From assembly GCF_001544755.2 (NCBI RefSeq), contig NZ_FCOF02000013.1, positions 1 to 64,000 of the forward strand: a stretch of DNA of 64,000 nt, in the 5' to 3' direction. Within the stretch, counting starts at the first letter, position 1. Every line of letters starts with the position of its first letter. The position numbers and the translations under genes are program-made. Below are positions 63,648-64,000 of the stretch, one piece after another. Below the pieces are notes generated by a model. That model was not told the DNA's origin. It saw only the letters and a program-made list of their open reading frames with translations, and did no database searches. This DNA comes from Caballeronia catudaia (GTDB lineage: Bacteria > Pseudomonadota > Gammaproteobacteria > Burkholderiales > Burkholderiaceae).

Positions 63648-64000
63648 GCTTCCTCCGCGCTCACCACGCCGTATCAAGCATTTTATAAAACATGCCGCCG
63701 AAAGTTTTTACCGAAACAAACGTTCGTTAATCTTCAATTCTAACACATGGTCAATCCGCCCATTTTCCGCGCAATCGCCATGAGCCTCATTTTCAGACAA
63801 GTCGCGTCTGTGCAAATCGTGGAACAAATGAGGGAAATCGCCTCTGTTCATCTGACCAGCGGCAACGGCGCAGCGGTAGCACGGGTTGCCGACGCGATGC
63901 GGCAGCGCCGGCACGACCGGCCCGGCAAGCGACGACGCCCGCGCGATTGAATCAGGATGCCGATAGAGAAGTTTTAATACGCAAATCCGAATTCCGAAAG
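63648..64000. other. Window edge, no gene recognised
   Basis: A 67-codon open frame at 63747-63950 lacks a ribosome site and resembles nothing known. No structural RNA or repeat is seen before the window ends. Confidence 0.4.

Noticed and set aside
63747..63950. A 67-codon plus-strand frame near the window end
   Set aside because: No ribosome site, no family signature, and basic low-complexity C-terminus.

Overview
The window reads as a GC-rich chromosomal segment from a Burkholderiaceae bacterium, most likely Caballeronia or Paraburkholderia. Supporting signs are gene content (ACC deaminase with a divergent Lrp regulator, a PpnP-type phosphorylase, many short-chain dehydrogenases and LysR/AraC/XRE regulators, a large Wzy-type polysaccharide locus), dense coding with ATGA overlaps, and an interspersed hairpin repeat that I recall from these genera. 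Genus is inference; no rRNA or tRNA gene is present to settle it.

Region 1 (about 0.4-9.7 kb) is mixed: a cysteine-free molybdopterin-fold lipoprotein broken by an in-frame amber codon, two short-chain dehydrogenases, a GNAT acetyltransferase, an AraC regulator, a stand-alone glyA, an XRE-cupin regulator with an operator over its start, a second GNAT, a GbcB-like flavin/ferredoxin reductase and a DMSP-lyase-family cupin.

Region 2 (9.7-16.0 kb, minus strand) is a compact operon: FlK-type thioesterase, PaaK-type CoA ligase, enoyl-CoA hydratase, HAD hydrolase and orphan periplasmic binding protein, followed by a sigma-54 activator. A near-consensus -24/-12 promoter lies just ahead of the first gene, so the unit looks like a self-contained inducible carboxylate catabolic module. 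A zinc alcohol dehydrogenase and a Tat-exported epoxide hydrolase follow.

Region 3 (18.8-30.7 kb) is a divergent amine or amino-acid-derivative catabolic cluster around a LysR gene. On the minus strand are a flavin monooxygenase, an arginine-less Rid protein, a DUF1028 protein, an ArgE-type deacylase and an NCS1 permease. On the plus strand are a Rieske oxygenase with a bridging Glu and a four-gene polyamine-type ABC importer. Both arms carry the same 17-bp upstream motif. The oxygenase has no reductase beside it, and the GbcB-like reductase at 8 kb has no oxygenase beside it, so they may be partners.

Region 4 (30.7-40.3 kb) holds a 605-bp inverted-repeat element between convergent genes, a Crp/Fnr regulator, a class II aldolase, ppnP, a type IV (AbiE) toxin-antitoxin pair with an operator-like inverted repeat, acdS/acdR and a class A penicillin-binding protein.

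Region 5 (40.4-63 kb) is an exopolysaccharide or capsule locus: two related beta-helix proteins, a MurJ-like flippase, an EpsG-type polymerase, a deacetylase, four family-4-type glycosyltransferases, a TviB/TviC-like dehydrogenase and epimerase pair, a Wzc tyrosine autokinase, a WecA-type initiating transferase, an AsnB-type amidotransferase and a protein with a GIPC-transferase-like beta-propeller domain. No wza export gene or wzb phosphatase gene is present. The dehydrogenase/epimerase pair and amidotransferase together suggest a polymer containing N-acetylgalactosaminuronic acid, perhaps amidated. The window ends with a 63-residue membrane protein.
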